DNA of 64,000 nt from Corylus avellana (lineage: Eukaryota > Streptophyta > Magnoliopsida > Fagales > Betulaceae). The position numbers were made by a program, and so were the translations under genes. Shown here piece by piece: positions 1-12,208 of the stretch. The stretch spans positions 12,241,932 to 12,305,931 of the forward strand of contig NC_081548.1 of NCBI RefSeq assembly GCF_901000735.1, given 5' to 3'. The notes under the pieces were generated by a model. The model ran no database searches. It was not told where the DNA came from and saw nothing but the letters and a program-made list of their open reading frames with translations. Positions within the stretch are counted from its first letter, which is position 1, and each line of letters starts with the position of its first letter.

Positions 1-702
1 TCAAGTTAAATAGCACAACAAGATCATCACAAAGGCGCTAATATTGAAATATTAACAAAACATAACTAGGGCTTCAATCAAGCCCTACTAATGAAATTAG
101 CTACACATAAAATTGATGTTAAACATCTTCATAAAATAAAATAAAAGAAAGGAAAAGAATAAACTCGAGACTTGAACTTGAAGAGCTCCTATTCCTCTCC
201 TTACAAAGTATATCTATTCTAGAGGCTTAAGGGTCTATTTATTGGCTTTAGAAGTCCTAGACAAAGTAGTAAACGTAGGGATTTCATAGGGTTTTGAGAC
301 CTATTACAATTTGGAGTTGGAAAACCCTAATATGAAAAGAATGTCAATCCAGCCACCACTTGATAAGTCTCCTGCACACGGGTACGCTCGATCGCAGCCC
401 GTGTGCGCTCGATCGCAAGTCTGCAATTGATCCTTCTTCTAGCATGCGCTCGATCGCTCCTGGCCTGCTTGATACTATGTCCTCTCGGGTATTGCATACC
501 TGCGATTGATCGTAGTACCAGGGAGCTCCAATTGTTTCCTTCTTCTCTTTTGAGCCCAAGTCACCTAGTTTTACTTCATTTTCTTCCAAAAGCCTATAAA
601 AGTATGAAAAAAAAACAAAAATGAATTAAAATGGCCTAATTAACTAAAACCAAAAAATTAAAATATGTAAGTTAAGGGCTGAAAATATGAATATTTTAGC
701 AC
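1..702 (-). repeat. 3' LTR of Athila-like element A (truncated by window edge)
   Basis: The sequence matches the 5' LTR of the same element around 10433-11150 base for base over long stretches, for example the block with 'aaggcgc..atattgaaatattaac' and the block ending in 'gaatattttagcac'. It contains four GCTCGATCGC-type palindromes (about 385-520). At about 702 it passes directly into the internal 3' region, so the canonical LTR start (TGATAAGTGC on the minus strand) and the polypurine tract seem to be deleted. The orientation follows from the 5' LTR and PBS at 9778-9796. Confidence 0.75.
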
Positions 703-2249
703 AATGAATTGGAATCTCGAAGTGCAATTACTTACAAAGGACATGCTAAATCATCACAAGTTTGAAATTTGTGTGTAGTGAATTAGTACAAAATTATGAG
801 GTTTCCAAATCTTTCCAATATGCAATGTCTCCTTATCTCAGAATTTATTGAATGTCCTATTAGAATGACACTGGCATTTTTTTTTTCCTTTTCTTTTTAT
901 TTATTTTTTATTTTTGGTCAGGTTGTGCAATGTTAGTTCCCTTTTTTCTAATTGACCCATGCAACGAGTGTTAAGTTAATGACTCCCAAACCAGATGGTT
1001 TTAGGGTATTAGGTGTAGAGACACCCCTAAGGACCTACTAACTCGAGTCAAAAAGGCTACAAAACCAACTAACCATGACATTGATCATATCCAAATTTTT
1101 CACCTTTTGACGTGAACACTCAATGCTTTGAGACAAGAGGTCCAGCTACTCAATGAAAAGTCATCAATGATCATTTATTTCACTTTTTTTTTTTAACATA
1201 TATGCCAAGTGTCATCTAATAAGTCATCCAATTTCATCCAAGATGCAAAAACGCACATATTAGACCTTATGTCATACCTCACAGATTATGTGCTAATATG
1301 CTTGTGTGATCAGATCAAACATGTGATTTTTCAACTGGCCTAAGCAAGTAACCAAACTAACAGATTCATTCATCAGATCATGTTTTCAAAATTTTAAGCT
1401 CACTAATGAATTCAAGCCATAATTCTTTCTAGATCAACTTTAAAATTTTAGAGCAACATGAACATGCATAAACTTGTCTTTTTTTTTTTTTTTTCCTATT
1501 AAACAAACAAACACACAAAAATAATCAGGAAATTGGGACAAAGTGTGTGTGAACATGTGTGCCCATACCCCCAAACTTAAATGACACATTGTCCCCAATG
1601 TGTCTGAGTAAAGGAAAGAATGTATCCAGGAGATGGTGGAAATAGTCCTGGAAAGCATAGGTCGTAGCACACCCCTAAACTTGAATTGAAGCACACTTGT
1701 CCCTGCAATAAAACACACGAACAAGTAAAAAGGAACAAAAATGAAATTAAATAAAAATTGAACAAACAAAATAAAATAAAAAAATAACTATGGGATGCTA
1801 CCAAGTGCGCTCGATCACACATGTTGTGCGTTCGATCGCACTAACAGAGTGTGGTAGTCCCACAAATGGAGATCTGTGCTCGATCGCATGTGTGGTGCGA
1901 TCGATCGCAGTAATAGAATGGAAAAAGAAAACATGACATAACACTAAAAACACCAAAAACACTAGAATAAACAAAACACAAAGGAAAAAAAAAAAAAAGG
2001 ATATGCAATGGGGTGCATGAGCGCTAAGTTTTATGTCTTCAGCCAGATGGTGGTCCCCTCTCAGTGTTGTCCAGAAGTAGATGCTCCAGGTGGTGGTGGT
2101 AACCGGTTTAGGATGGACCGTATCAATTCTTCCAGGGCAGCTAAGCGTTGATCCATAAGGACCTTATCTTCCCGAGCCTCCCTTCTTTGATCAGCTAGCT
2201 CTCTCTGAAGACCTGCCATTTGTTCACAAAGGGATCGGTATTGAATGGC
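703..2249 (-). other. 3' untranslated internal region of element A
   Basis: Non-coding region between the 3' LTR and the last ORF. It is homologous to 62040-63650 (element E) and, in reverse, to 16384-17800 (element B). It holds the shared phrases 'cccccaaacttaaatgacaca' and 'aacttgaattgaagcacac', which are rich in runs of C or G. Two palindrome pairs lie at about 1807-1840 and 1876-1907. A 17-bp T run lies near 1480. The short open frames here are low-complexity shadows. Confidence 0.6.
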
Positions 2250-3179
2250 TCAAACATCAATTGAGGTCTCCTCCTCATCTTCAACTACCGGCTTAGCTGC
2301 CGGTTTATCTTCGACTATTGGCTCGACCTCATCCGCCTCTTCCCCAGCTTCTGGAGGTGCCTGGGGCATATGGGAGTAGATCTTGTTCCATTGGCGAATG
2401 CCATATATCGGAATGGTGGTGAAGGGCTCATCAACTTTGGTGCCCTTAATTCCCTTTTTCAGCAGAATGTATGTGATCAAGTAGGGGAAAGGCAATCCCC
2501 ATGAATGTGTGGACTCTGCTCCCCCAATGTGCACTCCATTCCAAAATTTATGGATTTGGTTCCAAATGATGTCAGGAATGGAGTACCATGCATCCTTATG
2601 GAAGGCGTAGAGAGTTTGGAGGAATTGATCACGCCTTTGAGTTTTGTGTCCCAAGGGGAAGGCATTTCAGTGCAAAATGGAATCCACAAACCACAACCTT
2701 CGAGGTAGCTTGGACCGGCTGAAGGCATTGTGGTGGGCATCCGCATGGTGCCCTTGGCACGTATCTTCAATGATTTTTGCCACATAGTATCGGGGCGGTT
2801 GCTCTGCAAGATTTGTAGTTTTTGGAGGATGCTCATCATTGCACTGCAAGGCTGCGGCTATGTCAGCTCTCGTCACATGAACAATTTGCCCTTGTACTTT
2901 TGAGGAGAGAGCAGCCGAGTTGTCGCAATCATGGCAAAGCTTGGCGTAAAATTCAACGACCAACTTCCAGTAGGCGGTAGAGGTGACCGGTTTAAAGAGC
3001 TTTTTGAGACCCCTTCGCCTAAACTCGGCGACCGCCCAATAAGTCTCCTGATTGTTTTGAAAGTCTTCTCTAATGGTGAAGGTGGTTTCAAACAGCAGCT
3101 CCCGTTGTTCAAAAGTGGGTGGAGGAGAGATGGCTTGGGCCTCGGACCCCCGGGATGATGAAGTACGGGCTCTAGGCAT
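2250..3179 (-). pseudogene. Retrotransposon ORF, 'putative plant transposon protein' type, one nonsense mutation
   Basis: About 309 codons on the minus strand, from the ATG at 3177-3179. The start MPRARTSSSRGSEAQ leads into a conserved block (ERELLFETTF, RRGLKKLFKPVTSTAYWKLV, LQCNDEHPP, QPPRYYVAKIIED) that also occurs in the copy at 19854-20866. I recognise it as the 'putative plant transposon protein' domain family (Pfam PF20167 as I remember it), common in Athila-like elements; its biochemical role is unknown to me. The C-terminal tail is acidic and rich in Pro, Glu and Val (APPEAGEEADEVEPIVED). One in-frame TGA at 2667-2669 splits the frame; the sister copy has CGT (Arg) there, so this looks like a CGA-to-TGA change. 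The frame is otherwise open. It lies just upstream of the 3' untranslated region, where an env-like ORF would sit in a full Athila element. No pol gene is present. Confidence 0.7.
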
Positions 3180-3454
3180 TGTGAGCTTGACTGGGGACTT
3201 TTGTCGAATAGGTGGTGCGCACTTCTGATGACCACAAAGACAACTACGGCCAAAGATGCTCGAAACTCCCTGTAAACACACAAAAATCTCAACACAGAGG
3301 CAATGTAGGTGGATAAGCACCCACAATTGCAAAAAAATGGAAGAAATTTGGAGGTTGGATGAGCGTTCGGAGATACTGAAGTTTGGGGGTGAGAATGGGA
3401 TGTATGAAGTGGTTTTAGTTGAAAGATGATGGTATGGTGGCCGGAGAAGGGTCT

Positions 3455-5202
3455 TGTAACTGATCCTTGAGTTCCTTGAGCTCCAATGGTGCCATTCTGT
3501 ACGGAGCCTTGGATATGGGTGCAGTGTTTGGTAATAAGTCAATGGTGAATTCGATCTCTCTGTCCGGCGGTATCCCTGGCAACTCTTCTGGAAAAACGTC
3601 CGCAAATTCTCGTACTATAGGTATTTCCTTAAGCTTGCATCCCGATTTTTCTTCTGTCACGCAAGCCAAGTATCCTGAACACCCACTTCTCAGTAATTTG
3701 GTTGCCCGTAGTGCAGATATCAATTTGATTGTGCCGGTATTCTGATTCCCCCAAATCTTGAACTCTCCTGCTCCCGGTGGTCTAAACACGATCTCCTTGT
3801 GGAAGCAGTCCACGCAAGCATGATACATGGATAGCCAATCCATGCCTAAAATAATATCAAACCCGCTCATCTCAAAGATAACGAGATTCGCGGGCATGAC
3901 ATGGCCTTCAACTAAAATAGGACAATCCTTAACTACTAAGGTACATAAAATTGTACTCCCTATCGGTGTAGCAACTGCTAAATTTACATCTAAGGCTTCA
4001 GACTCCAGACAGCAGGCTTTAACAAAGAAATACGACACAAACGAGTGTGTTGCCCCTGAATCAAAAAGAACAGAAGCTATACCAGACAAAATAGGAAGAG
4101 TACCTGTTACTACGTCGTTTGACGCCGCTGCATCGCTTGGTGTCAAAGCATATACCCTAGCAGGTGCCGTGGTTCTCTGTCCCTCTGAGCGGTTCTGATT
4201 GGCTCGGTTGTTGGTAGGAGTCCTACAGTCCCTTGCGATATGTCCAGGTTTCCCGCACTTAAAGCAGCCTGATTGCCCGTAGAGGCAATTCCCACTATGC
4301 ATCCTACCGCACTTCTGGCAGGAAGGGCGTTGCTCGCCCCCTCTTTGGTTATGGAATTGGTGAGGTGTGTAACTCCTCTCTGCTGGTTGGTTAAGTCTCC
4401 TCTTATTGGCATGGAATGATTATCCCCCTGAGCGGTTTCCTTGCGGTGCAGTTCTCTTCTTCTGATTAAAGTATTCCGAGTTCATTCTCGGTGTCCACTC
4501 AATAACTGCTACCTTGTTGATCAAGTCTTTCAATTTGCAAATCTCGAATCCCACAATCTGATTCATGATGCGCGGCTGTAACCCTCGTTCAAACTTTCTT
4601 GCTGTGAGCTCTTCTGTGGACACCAACTAAGGCGCGAAGCGAGAAAGTTCAATGAACTTGGCAGCATATTGCTCCACCGTCATTGATCCTTGAATGAACT
4701 CTGAAAATTCCTAGGCCTTGGCCTATTGAGTAGTTTGAGGAAAGAATCGCTCCAAGAACGCCTCCTTGAAGTCCATCCAGGGAATGATTGCTCCTAGTCG
4801 TTGTTGCAGGTGTTCCTTCTGAGCGGTCCACCACCGTTCATCTCCCTCAGTGAGGTAAAAGGTAGCATACTTGACCCTCTGTTCTTTGATGCAGTTCATC
4901 ACATCCATCAGCTTCTCTATTTGTAAGACCCAGTTTTCGGCAGCTATTGCGTCGGGTTGTCCCTAAAAAACAGGAGGGCGTTGCCGATTAAACTTTTCGA
5001 AAGTACACCCTCGCTGTCCTTCACTGGTCGTTCCTCCCTTGGTATTAGTACCCATTACCAGTAAGCTCACAAGTTGCGCCGCTAACGCAGTCAAAGCTTG
5101 CGGTTGCTGGTTAGCAGTGGTGTTTCCTCCGTTCCCAGCCTCGTTGCCCTCGATATGACCCTCCTCGATGTTATTAGTACGGCTGGGAGTCGGGGGTGCC
5201 AT
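3455..5202 (-). pseudogene. Tekay/Del-type Ty3-gypsy gag-protease fragment, truncated in RT
   Basis: Starts at the ATG at 5200-5202 (MAPPTPSRTNN). Gag core: RQRPPVF, ENWVLQIEKL, YLTEGDERWW and MDFKEAFLERFF. It is followed by a CCHC zinc knuckle CFKCGKPGHIARDC (about 4215-4256), an aspartic protease motif LFDSGATHSFVS, the ILGMDWL motif, and the first residues of reverse transcriptase (EFADVFPEELPGIPPDREIEF). Homology stops at about 3455, after LKELKDQLQD, so RT, RNase H, integrase and the 3' LTR are missing. Several in-frame stops interrupt gag (for example after RQRPPVF at about 4960 and near 4627 and 4722). The order and motifs fit a Tekay/Del chromovirus. The initiator-Met PBS and LTR follow upstream at 5378-7829. 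It is a dead insertion inside element A. Confidence 0.85.
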
Positions 5203-5377
5203 TGTTCTATGACCGAGGTAAAAGAAAAGAAAATAGTAAGCAGTTAGAATGTATTCATGTACTATCTATAAGTGACTACAAAGACAGACTCTACTTGGCC
5301 AGAATGTGGCTTCCCATTACCCCACTACTTCTATCAATAGTTCTAATTCTTAAAGTCTACAGAACCTTATAACCTTT
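5203..5377 (-). other. 5' leader of the Tekay-type element
   Basis: Non-coding stretch between the PBS and the gag start codon. No further structure seen. Confidence 0.6.
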
Positions 5378-5389
5378 GCTCTAATACCA
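5378..5389 (-). other. Primer binding site, initiator tRNA-Met type
   Basis: The minus strand reads TGGTATTAGAGC directly after the LTR end. The canonical site complementary to plant initiator tRNA-Met is TGGTATCAGAGC, so there is one mismatch. It fixes the element's minus orientation and the left boundary of its 5' LTR. Confidence 0.8.
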
Positions 5390-6639
5390 AAATTGTAACA
5401 TCCCCAGCCCGTTAGGGTTAGGTTTGTTAATGATTTTCTTACTCGCAAAGATCCATAAGGTTTATCAACTAACAATACTAGTAAAACAATGAATGCATGA
5501 AAGTCTAGAATATCATGTCTAAAAATAATAACTAAACTGAAATATTCTTGTTTAACAGAAATATGTCTCACAACGAGATAGAGATCCTTATTAAAATAAA
5601 TCTATCAATCTCTGAAAGAAAACTGTGCCAACGCACTTATTAACTTGACTAATATGAAATCATAAGAAATCTTAAATACGCCCGCCCCCATTCCGGCCTC
5701 CTAGTGCAGCCTGGTCACCACCTGAAACAAGAAATAAAAACTGATGAGCCCAAAGGGGGCCCAACAAGTGAAATCCACAACCATAAGCAGTTTTACTCCT
5801 TATCCCGTTTTGAAAAATGGAACTCATAACTATATATGTTCCTAGTATATTTTTAAAGAGAACAGAAAGCACATAAAATATATTTTCATCAATAAAATTT
5901 ATGATAGTCTTTATCTCATATTAGGGCCCATGTATACTGTTACCCCCATATACTAGGGTTGCGTGGTCCTTGCGACCTGGGATGAGATACTGTGGCCGCA
6001 GCCCCATCCCCTGGCCAGCCGATTAACTCTGGGTGCACTCAGCATGGCAAAAAAAACTATGATGGAACCACCTTCTGGCATAGCCTCTTTCAGCGGTTGC
6101 GCCTCCATCCTTAGCATCGGTACTGAGCTTCTCTCTTGTTTCTCTTGGGCCAAAAATACACTCCCCCCTACATATGCCCCAATTTTATAACACTCTTTTC
6201 TCGTTTCTTGTACTTCTCTAGGTACATCTTAGGGCAACATGTAGGAGGGTTTATTATCATTTTCTCAAAATTCTCTTTATAAACATCACTATTTTTACAA
6301 TATTTCTTTTTCTCAAACTTGTCATGCATGTAGCATAATTTAAGAATATAAACAAAATAATCATTTGCAGTTTGAAATAAAGTTGCATAAATAGCATGAC
6401 ATGATAATTTTTATGGAAGGGATAGTAAATTCACTTACCTCTTGACTGCAGTAAAATTTTTCTCTGACTGCTAACTAATCTCCTGAAGGAAATACAGACA
6501 CATTACTACCCTCATACACGTCACAACAAAACATTCTACTACTATTATGAGTTGGCTTGCTAATCAATTGAGAATGAACTTACTTAGCTATTTAGGTATG
6601 TCTTCTCATAAAATTTCCAGAATTTATTTTATTTAGTAT

Positions 6640-6681
6640 TACTCTTTTATATATATACTTTAAGTTCTTCCATACTATATA

Positions 6682-6725
<44 letters not shown>

Positions 6726-7035
6726 GCATGCTGACGGACGTGTATATATATTAATGGGTAGTATATATATATATATAAAACACTACCATGCGTGTATATA
6801 TATACCTGCGTCAGAACTATATATATGAACAACTTGAATCTATATATGTGTTGATATATTTTAAAGTACTATATATATATATACCTTGAATCATTATAAA
6901 TATATTGAACAATCAGATGTACGTATATTTGAAATCCTTCAACTCATTATATATATTTACATATTTTGGAACAATCTAGATTTACGTATATATTAAAAAT
7001 CATTATATATATATATTTCATACATAACCATAGCT
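6640..7035. repeat. AT-dinucleotide microsatellite cluster
   Basis: Long (AT)n/(TA)n runs, longest at about 6690-6720, with degenerate 'tatatata' blocks to about 7015. The open frames here are translations of the repeat. Confidence 0.9.
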
Positions 7036-7506
7036 GACAGTGAGAGTCTACGGCTAGAGTGGAAAAGAAGAAAATAATATTAATGGGAGAACTTGTTTAA
7101 ACAACAATTAAGGGGGCTGGTTTTTAAAAACTGTGAGTTTGGCCATTGTCATAACTTTCTTTTCTCTAAGGACAAGTAGGTGTGAGATATGCAATGGAAT
7201 CACGTATAGAGAAAAAAATCAATCCCTCTTCGCCACTACAAGTCAACACGGTAACCAAGGCTACAATGAACAATAACTTTCACTCCACTTGCTTTTGAAT
7301 GAGTATATGTAATAATAAGAAGAAAAGTTGTGAGTCCAAGGTCATACCTGCAGGGCTGACACTCACGTTGAGGAGGAAATTGCACCTAGACTTGGTGTGT
7401 GTGGATTACTGAGAGAGAGAGAGAGACGTAGTACTAGGGTTTGTCTTATTTGTATAAATAAGTTTGGCAAGAGGAGAAAAGATAGGCGGCGCTTAGACTT
7501 TAGGGT

Positions 7507-7561
7507 TTTCATTCTTTTTTTTTTTTTTTTTTTTTTTTCTGTTTTAGTTGCCTAGGGCTTC

Positions 7562-7607
<46 letters not shown>

Positions 7608-7680
7608 ACTATTATGTATATTTTACTCTTTTATTTTATTTACTTATTATTGTTATCATTATTATTATTAATAATATTAA

Positions 7681-7714
<34 letters not shown>

Positions 7715-7785
7715 TTTTAATTTGTCCATTCTCATTGTTAACCTAAGCCAACCCTTATTTTTTTTTTTAAAAAAAAAAAAAATCT
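7507..7785. repeat. Poly-T, (AT)n and (ATT)n microsatellites
   Basis: A 25-base T run (about 7516-7540), then about 38 bases of (AT)n (7563-7602), then (ATT)n (about 7660-7715), then T9/A13 near 7758-7782. Low complexity with no coding content. Confidence 0.9.
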
Positions 7786-7999
7786 ACAAGTCAACTAAAA
7801 ATACTCTAAAGGGACTTAGGATTGTCACAAAAGTAAATCAAAGGTCACTAATGAAAACAAAACATAAAGAATAATTGAGACATATGTGAAGTAAAGAAAG
7901 TAAGATGAAGAAGACAAGAGGGAAAATGTTACCGCATTCAGTGGCTTCAGTACCACTGTTGTGAGTAGATGCGCTTGAGGTTCGTGCCTGCTTAAACCC

Positions 8000-9387
8000 A
8001 TCTACTTGTGAGTGTAATGCTCTTAATGTGAAGAGCTACACTTGAGCTCAGAATTTGGCTCAAGTGCTCTTGTAGGAGCAGGACCTCTCAGAGCTGTGGC
8101 TGCCTTCAATTGCTGGTGACTCCTTGGGTTAGGTATTGTTTGAGCTGGGAATTCTCCCTGCTTCCTCTCACTCAGCTCCTTTGCCATCTGACCCATTTGC
8201 ACTTCCAGTTTTTGTATGGCTTGCTCAGTCTTTGTATTGACTTGTTTTTGATCAACCATGAATTGCTGTTGTGAAGACACCAGGTTGTGTATCATATTTT
8301 TCAGCTAGTTCATCTTTGGTTCTTGAGTTGGTTGGCTTGCTTGTTGGGGCCCTTTCTGCTATCCTTGATTATTGCTCCAGGAGAAATTTGGATGGTTGCG
8401 CCATCCTGGATTGTAAGTATTGGAGTATGGGTTGTTCTTGTGGGGATAATTGTTTTGTCCCACAAAATTCACCTCTTCTTGTGCTGCAAAAGGACACGTC
8501 TCAGTGGTGTGATTTAAATGGGAACAAACAGCACATACCTGGATTGGTGTGTCCTATTGCAGAGGTGAGATTTTCTGAATAGTCATGGCCTTGACAAGCA
8601 CATCCAATTTCTTTTCTACCATAGCCAACTGATTGGTTGATCCCCCACTGAGGTTTACTTCATACATGTCCTTGCTCTTAATTCCTCTTCTTCCCCTTGA
8701 GCAGAATTGTTGTGAGTGCTCATTTAATGTCTCGAAAAGTTCCACAGCTTCCTCACTACTCTTCTCCATAAGTGTTCCTCCACAAGCTGAATCAACCATC
8801 CCTTTGTTAGTATCATCTAATCCTTCATAGAAAATTTGTACCTGCTCATCTTGAGGGATGTTGTGGTGTGGGCACTTTAGAAGCAAGGAATTGAAGTGGT
8901 TCCAGGCCTCAAAGAGCAAATCTCCGTCTCATTGTTGGAACATTTGAAGTTCCCTTTTAAGTTGTTTTGTCTTTTGGGCTGGGAAAAACCTCTTCAGAAA
9001 CTTGGTGGTCAATTCTTCCCAAGTATGAATGGACTCTGCAGGCAAGGAATTGTACCACAATTTAGCATTATCTTTCAAGGAAAAAGGAAAGAGAACTAAC
9101 CTGAGTCTTTCTGGAGTTAGGCCTTGAACATGTTGCAACTTGCATAAGTCAAATAATTCCTTAAGATGCAAGTTGGGATCCTCAGTAGTTGTGCCTCTGA
9201 AGTGAGTCAATGCATTGAGGATTTGGGGGGAGATATAATAGCTGCCATCCACCTCTGGTTGATATGCTATGCAAGTGGGTTGATGGAGGTTTGTTGGCAC
9301 ATATGCCTGCTTCATTGGTCTCCTCATCCGTGGTGGATTTGCTTCTAATGGTCTTGGCCCAATTGGATTTTCTTGCAAATCTTCCAT
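8000..9387 (-). pseudogene. Athila-type Gag of element A, several stops
   Basis: Minus strand from the ATG at 9385-9387 (MEDLQENPIGPRPLE). Typical retrotransposon Gag (Pfam Retrotrans_gag type): ALTHFRGTTTEDPNLHLKEL, LRLVLFPFSLKDNAKLWYNS, WEELTTKFLKRFFP, then LFEAWNHFNSLLLKCPHH and QIFYEGLD. A CCHC knuckle CAVCSHLNHTTETC (CX2CX4HX4C) lies at about 8490-8531, followed by the Athila-like segment KLEVQMGQMAKELSERKQG and NPRSHQQLKAAT. Stops: a TGA near 8926 (from an expected CGA), one near 8554, and two near 8310-8365. No protease or polymerase follows; the frame degrades before 7950 at the nested Tekay insertion. The open frame extends upstream of the chosen Met without another ATG. Confidence 0.85.
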
Positions 9388-9777
9388 CTCAATTTCTTCT
9401 TCTTCTTTGTCTCTAGGTCGATGTTGAATTGTCCGCTCAATTTCAGGATCGAGTGGAAGAATAGTTGAGGCTTGAGATCGACGACCTTGTATGAACTGGA
9501 TTACTTCTTCATTTAGGCAGCTTCAGTACTACCGGTCCGGATGCTCCCTGGAACTGCGCTCGATCACAGGTTGGTGCTTTCGATTGCAGTACGCTTGATC
9601 GCACTTGGCTAAAGATTGATCGCAATCACATAATGCCAATCCGCAACCTGAAACAGAAAACAGAAAAGTTAGAGAAAACAAGAAATTCTTTTTGCTTTTT
9701 GCTAACAACTAAATTAAAAATTGAAAATTAAAATGACAAAACTAAAGGAAAATAATTTTTAAACAAAATTCGCCGCA
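9388..9777 (-). other. 5' leader of element A
   Basis: Non-coding region between PBS and gag. It carries palindrome variants at about 9562-9622 (ctcgatcacaggttggtgctttcgattgcag and two further degenerate copies). Confidence 0.6.
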
Positions 9778-9796
9778 ATCCCCGGCAACGGCGCCA
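9778..9796 (-). other. Primer binding site, tRNA-Asp type (element A)
   Basis: The minus strand reads TGGCGCCGTTGCCGGGGAT, a perfect complement to the 3' end of plant tRNA-Asp. tRNA-Asp priming is typical of the Athila lineage. Confidence 0.9.
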
Positions 9797-9802
9797 AAAA
9801 CT

Positions 9803-11152
9803 TTTGTACAAAATATTACCTAAATTAATAGATAATAATTGTATGTTTTACCTGCAAGTGCACAAGGTCAACATAGTAGTATATGATGCAATTACATGAT
9901 CATTCCCACGAGGATTGCTGAATTTATGTTTAAAAATAGATTCCTTAAGCAAAACAAAGATTGATTGTTGAAGTGATGATAATAAAGGGTAGGGCTTTGA
10001 TATCCACCACTAGTTATATTTGGCTAATATAACAATATGCCAATGCTTTGATCAAGTTATGCATATCTAATTTTTGTCAACCTTAGGGCACGGCGTATAC
10101 TCCTAAGGCTATAAATTTTCCTAAGCAACGAGTTAGGCATGGCGTATACTCTAACTCTTTTCATTCCTAAGGGATTTAACATGATTTATACTAAGTTGTT
10201 CCTTAGGAAGGCATATGTTCTATGGAAATCGACAAACACATAGGCCTAGGGCATGGCATATACTCCCGGTTCCCCATGTTGATTAACCCAAGAACCCGGT
10301 GTGGATTTCTTTTGTTGCTTATGATAAACCCCGGACTCGGCCATCCAAATTGACTTAACTAACTAGTCCGTACCACATGCATATGTTGATTAGGCACACA
10401 CATATGAGGAATTCATGCAAGTAGGCATTAATCAAGATAAATAGCACAACAAGATCATCACAAAGGCGCCAATATTGAAATATTAACAAAACATAACTAG
10501 GGCTTCAATCAAGCTCTACTAATTAAATTAGCTACACATAAAATTGATGTTAAACATCTTCATACAATAAAAAAAAAAAGAGAGGAAAAGAATAAACCCG
10601 AGACTTGAACTTGAAGAGCTCTTATTCCTCTCCTTACAAAGTATATCTATTCTAGAGGCTTAAGGGTCTATTGGTAGGCTTTAGAAGTCCTAGACAAAGT
10701 AGTAAACCTAGGGATTTCGTAGGGTTTTGTGACCTATTACAATTTGGAGTTGGAAAACCCTAATATGGAAAGAATGTCAATCCAGGCACCACTTGATAAG
10801 TCTCCTGCGCACGGGTGCGCTCAATCGCAGCCCGTGTGCGCTCGATCACAAGTCTGCAATTGATCCTTCTTCTAGCATGCGCTCGATCACTCCTGGCCTG
10901 ATTGATGCTGTGTCCTCTCGGGTATTGTGCTCGATCGCAGGTACCCTGCGATTGATCGCAGTACCAAGGAGCTCCAATTGTCTCCTTCTTCTCTCTTGAG
11001 CCCAAATCACCTAGTTTTACTTCATTTTCTTCCAAAAGCCTATAAAAGTATGAAAAACACAAAAATCAATTAAAATGGCCTAATTAACTAAAACCATGGG
11101 ATTAAAATATGCAAGTTAAGGGCTGAAAATATGAATATTTTAGCACTTATCA
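9803..11152 (-). repeat. 5' LTR of element A
   Basis: Runs from beside the PBS (minus-strand end ...TTTGTACA) to TGATAAGTGCTA, whose complement ends at 11152. It carries four spaced GTATACKCC-type boxes (about 10085-10270) and a cluster of six palindrome variants at 10808-10963. A second copy lies at 12990-14339. Confidence 0.85.
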
Positions 11153-11565
11153 CCCATACTAAATCCTTTAAGAAAGAAAAGAATTAGAGTAGACACCCAT
11201 GCCTAATTCGTTGCTTAGGGAAATCAATAGCTTAAGGAGTAGACACCCATACCCTTAGGTTGGCAAACATTAAGTATTCATAATATGATTGGATTATTGG
11301 CATATTGTTATATTATCTAAGTATGCTTAGTGGTGGATATCAAAGCCCTGCCTTTACCTTTTCATTTATCTTTGTATCTTTTATTTCTTTTTCACAATAT
11401 CAATTTAGTGACAATTTGATATTTTTATCAATTATAAAATAAAATCAACAATCCTTGTGGGATCGATCTCGTACTTGTTGCACTTTACTATCGTTTGATC
11501 TTGTGCACTTGCGAGTAAAACGTACTAAATATTATCTATTAATTTAGGTAGTATTTGATACAACA
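11153..11565 (+). repeat. Remnant of the 5' LTR of element B, cut by element A
   Basis: Begins in the middle of an LTR (compare 19040-19447) right at the terminal TGATAAGTGC of element A, and ends ..GATACAACA before the PBS. The abrupt start shows that element A inserted into this LTR. The missing half should lie left of the window. Confidence 0.8.
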
Positions 11566-11571
11566 AGTTTT

Positions 11572-11590
11572 TGGCACCGTTGCCGGGGAT
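11572..11590 (+). other. Primer binding site, tRNA-Asp type (element B)
   Basis: TGGCACCGTTGCCGGGGAT, one mismatch from the tRNA-Asp complement. Duplicated at 14759-14777. Confidence 0.85.
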
Positions 11591-11924
11591 TGTTTGATTT
11601 TGTTTGGAATTTTTTTTCCCTTAGTTAATTTTGTTTTAATTTAGTTTTCTATTTTCTAGTTTTTCGCAGTTCATGTCTTGCCTCTGGAGGTGTGCTCGAG
11701 CACCCATTCCAGGGCGATCGAGCTCACCAGTGCAATCGAGTGCACTAGCAGGTGCGATCGATCGCACATCCAGATAGTAGCACAGAAACTGTTTTAATGA
11801 CAGATCTGATTTTTTTCTTTTTATGTAGGGTCATTCAACTTTGAATATTAGTAAGTTTTATTTTTAAATTGTCTTTATTTTTCTTTTTTATTTTAATTTT
11901 TGTTATTTTATTTTTGATTCACAC
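11591..11924 (+). other. 5' leader of element B with palindromes
   Basis: Non-coding; repeated at 14778-15111. Palindrome variants lie at about 11690-11775, ending with the perfect form gtgcgatcgatcgcac. Confidence 0.6.
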
Positions 11925-12208
11925 ATGTGGGGATGCTTTCCGATACCCCACGGACCATGTCCATTTTGCCATGACCCTTATCACCATGTTAGAGAATGTC
12001 CTTCAATAAGACAAATTTCTAACAATTATATTGGGCATATGAACACATCGTTCTCTAGATCGGGGAACGACAGCTATTTTGATTCCTATAACTCATCATG
12101 GAGCCAACAGTCTAATCTTGCGTGTCAAGCTCAAGCTCCTGAAAATCATGCTCCACAATATCATGAATTGCACCTTCAATCATATCCACAAATTTATGAT
12201 CAATCTTC
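11925..12208 (+). CDS. CCHC protein of element B, 5' part, cut by gap
   Basis: MWGCFPIPHGPCPFCHDPYHH onward. Residues 12-25 form a CCHC knuckle CPFCHDPYHHVREC. It runs into the 100-N gap. It is identical over its length to the start of the frame at 15112, which is described in full there. This copy is probably an assembly duplicate rather than a second gene. Confidence 0.7.

Larger units (their letters stand above)
5394..7829 (-). repeat. 5' LTR of the Tekay-type element (about 2.4 kb)
   Basis: Bounded by TGTAACA at 5394 (LTR end ...TGTTACA on the minus strand) beside the PBS, and by ATTGTCACA ending at 7829 (minus-strand start TGTGACAAT). The length suits long Tekay LTRs. It contains AT-rich and poly-T segments. 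The right flank (AAAGT) cannot be matched to a target duplication because the other end of the element is lost. The right boundary is inferred from the terminal TG/CA bases only. Confidence 0.6.

Noticed and set aside
1440..1822. Hydrophobic frames that look like membrane segments (also 16413-16622, 19421-19627, 63048-63233)
   Set aside because: Translations of T-rich or A-rich low-complexity DNA in the 3' untranslated regions of the retroelements.
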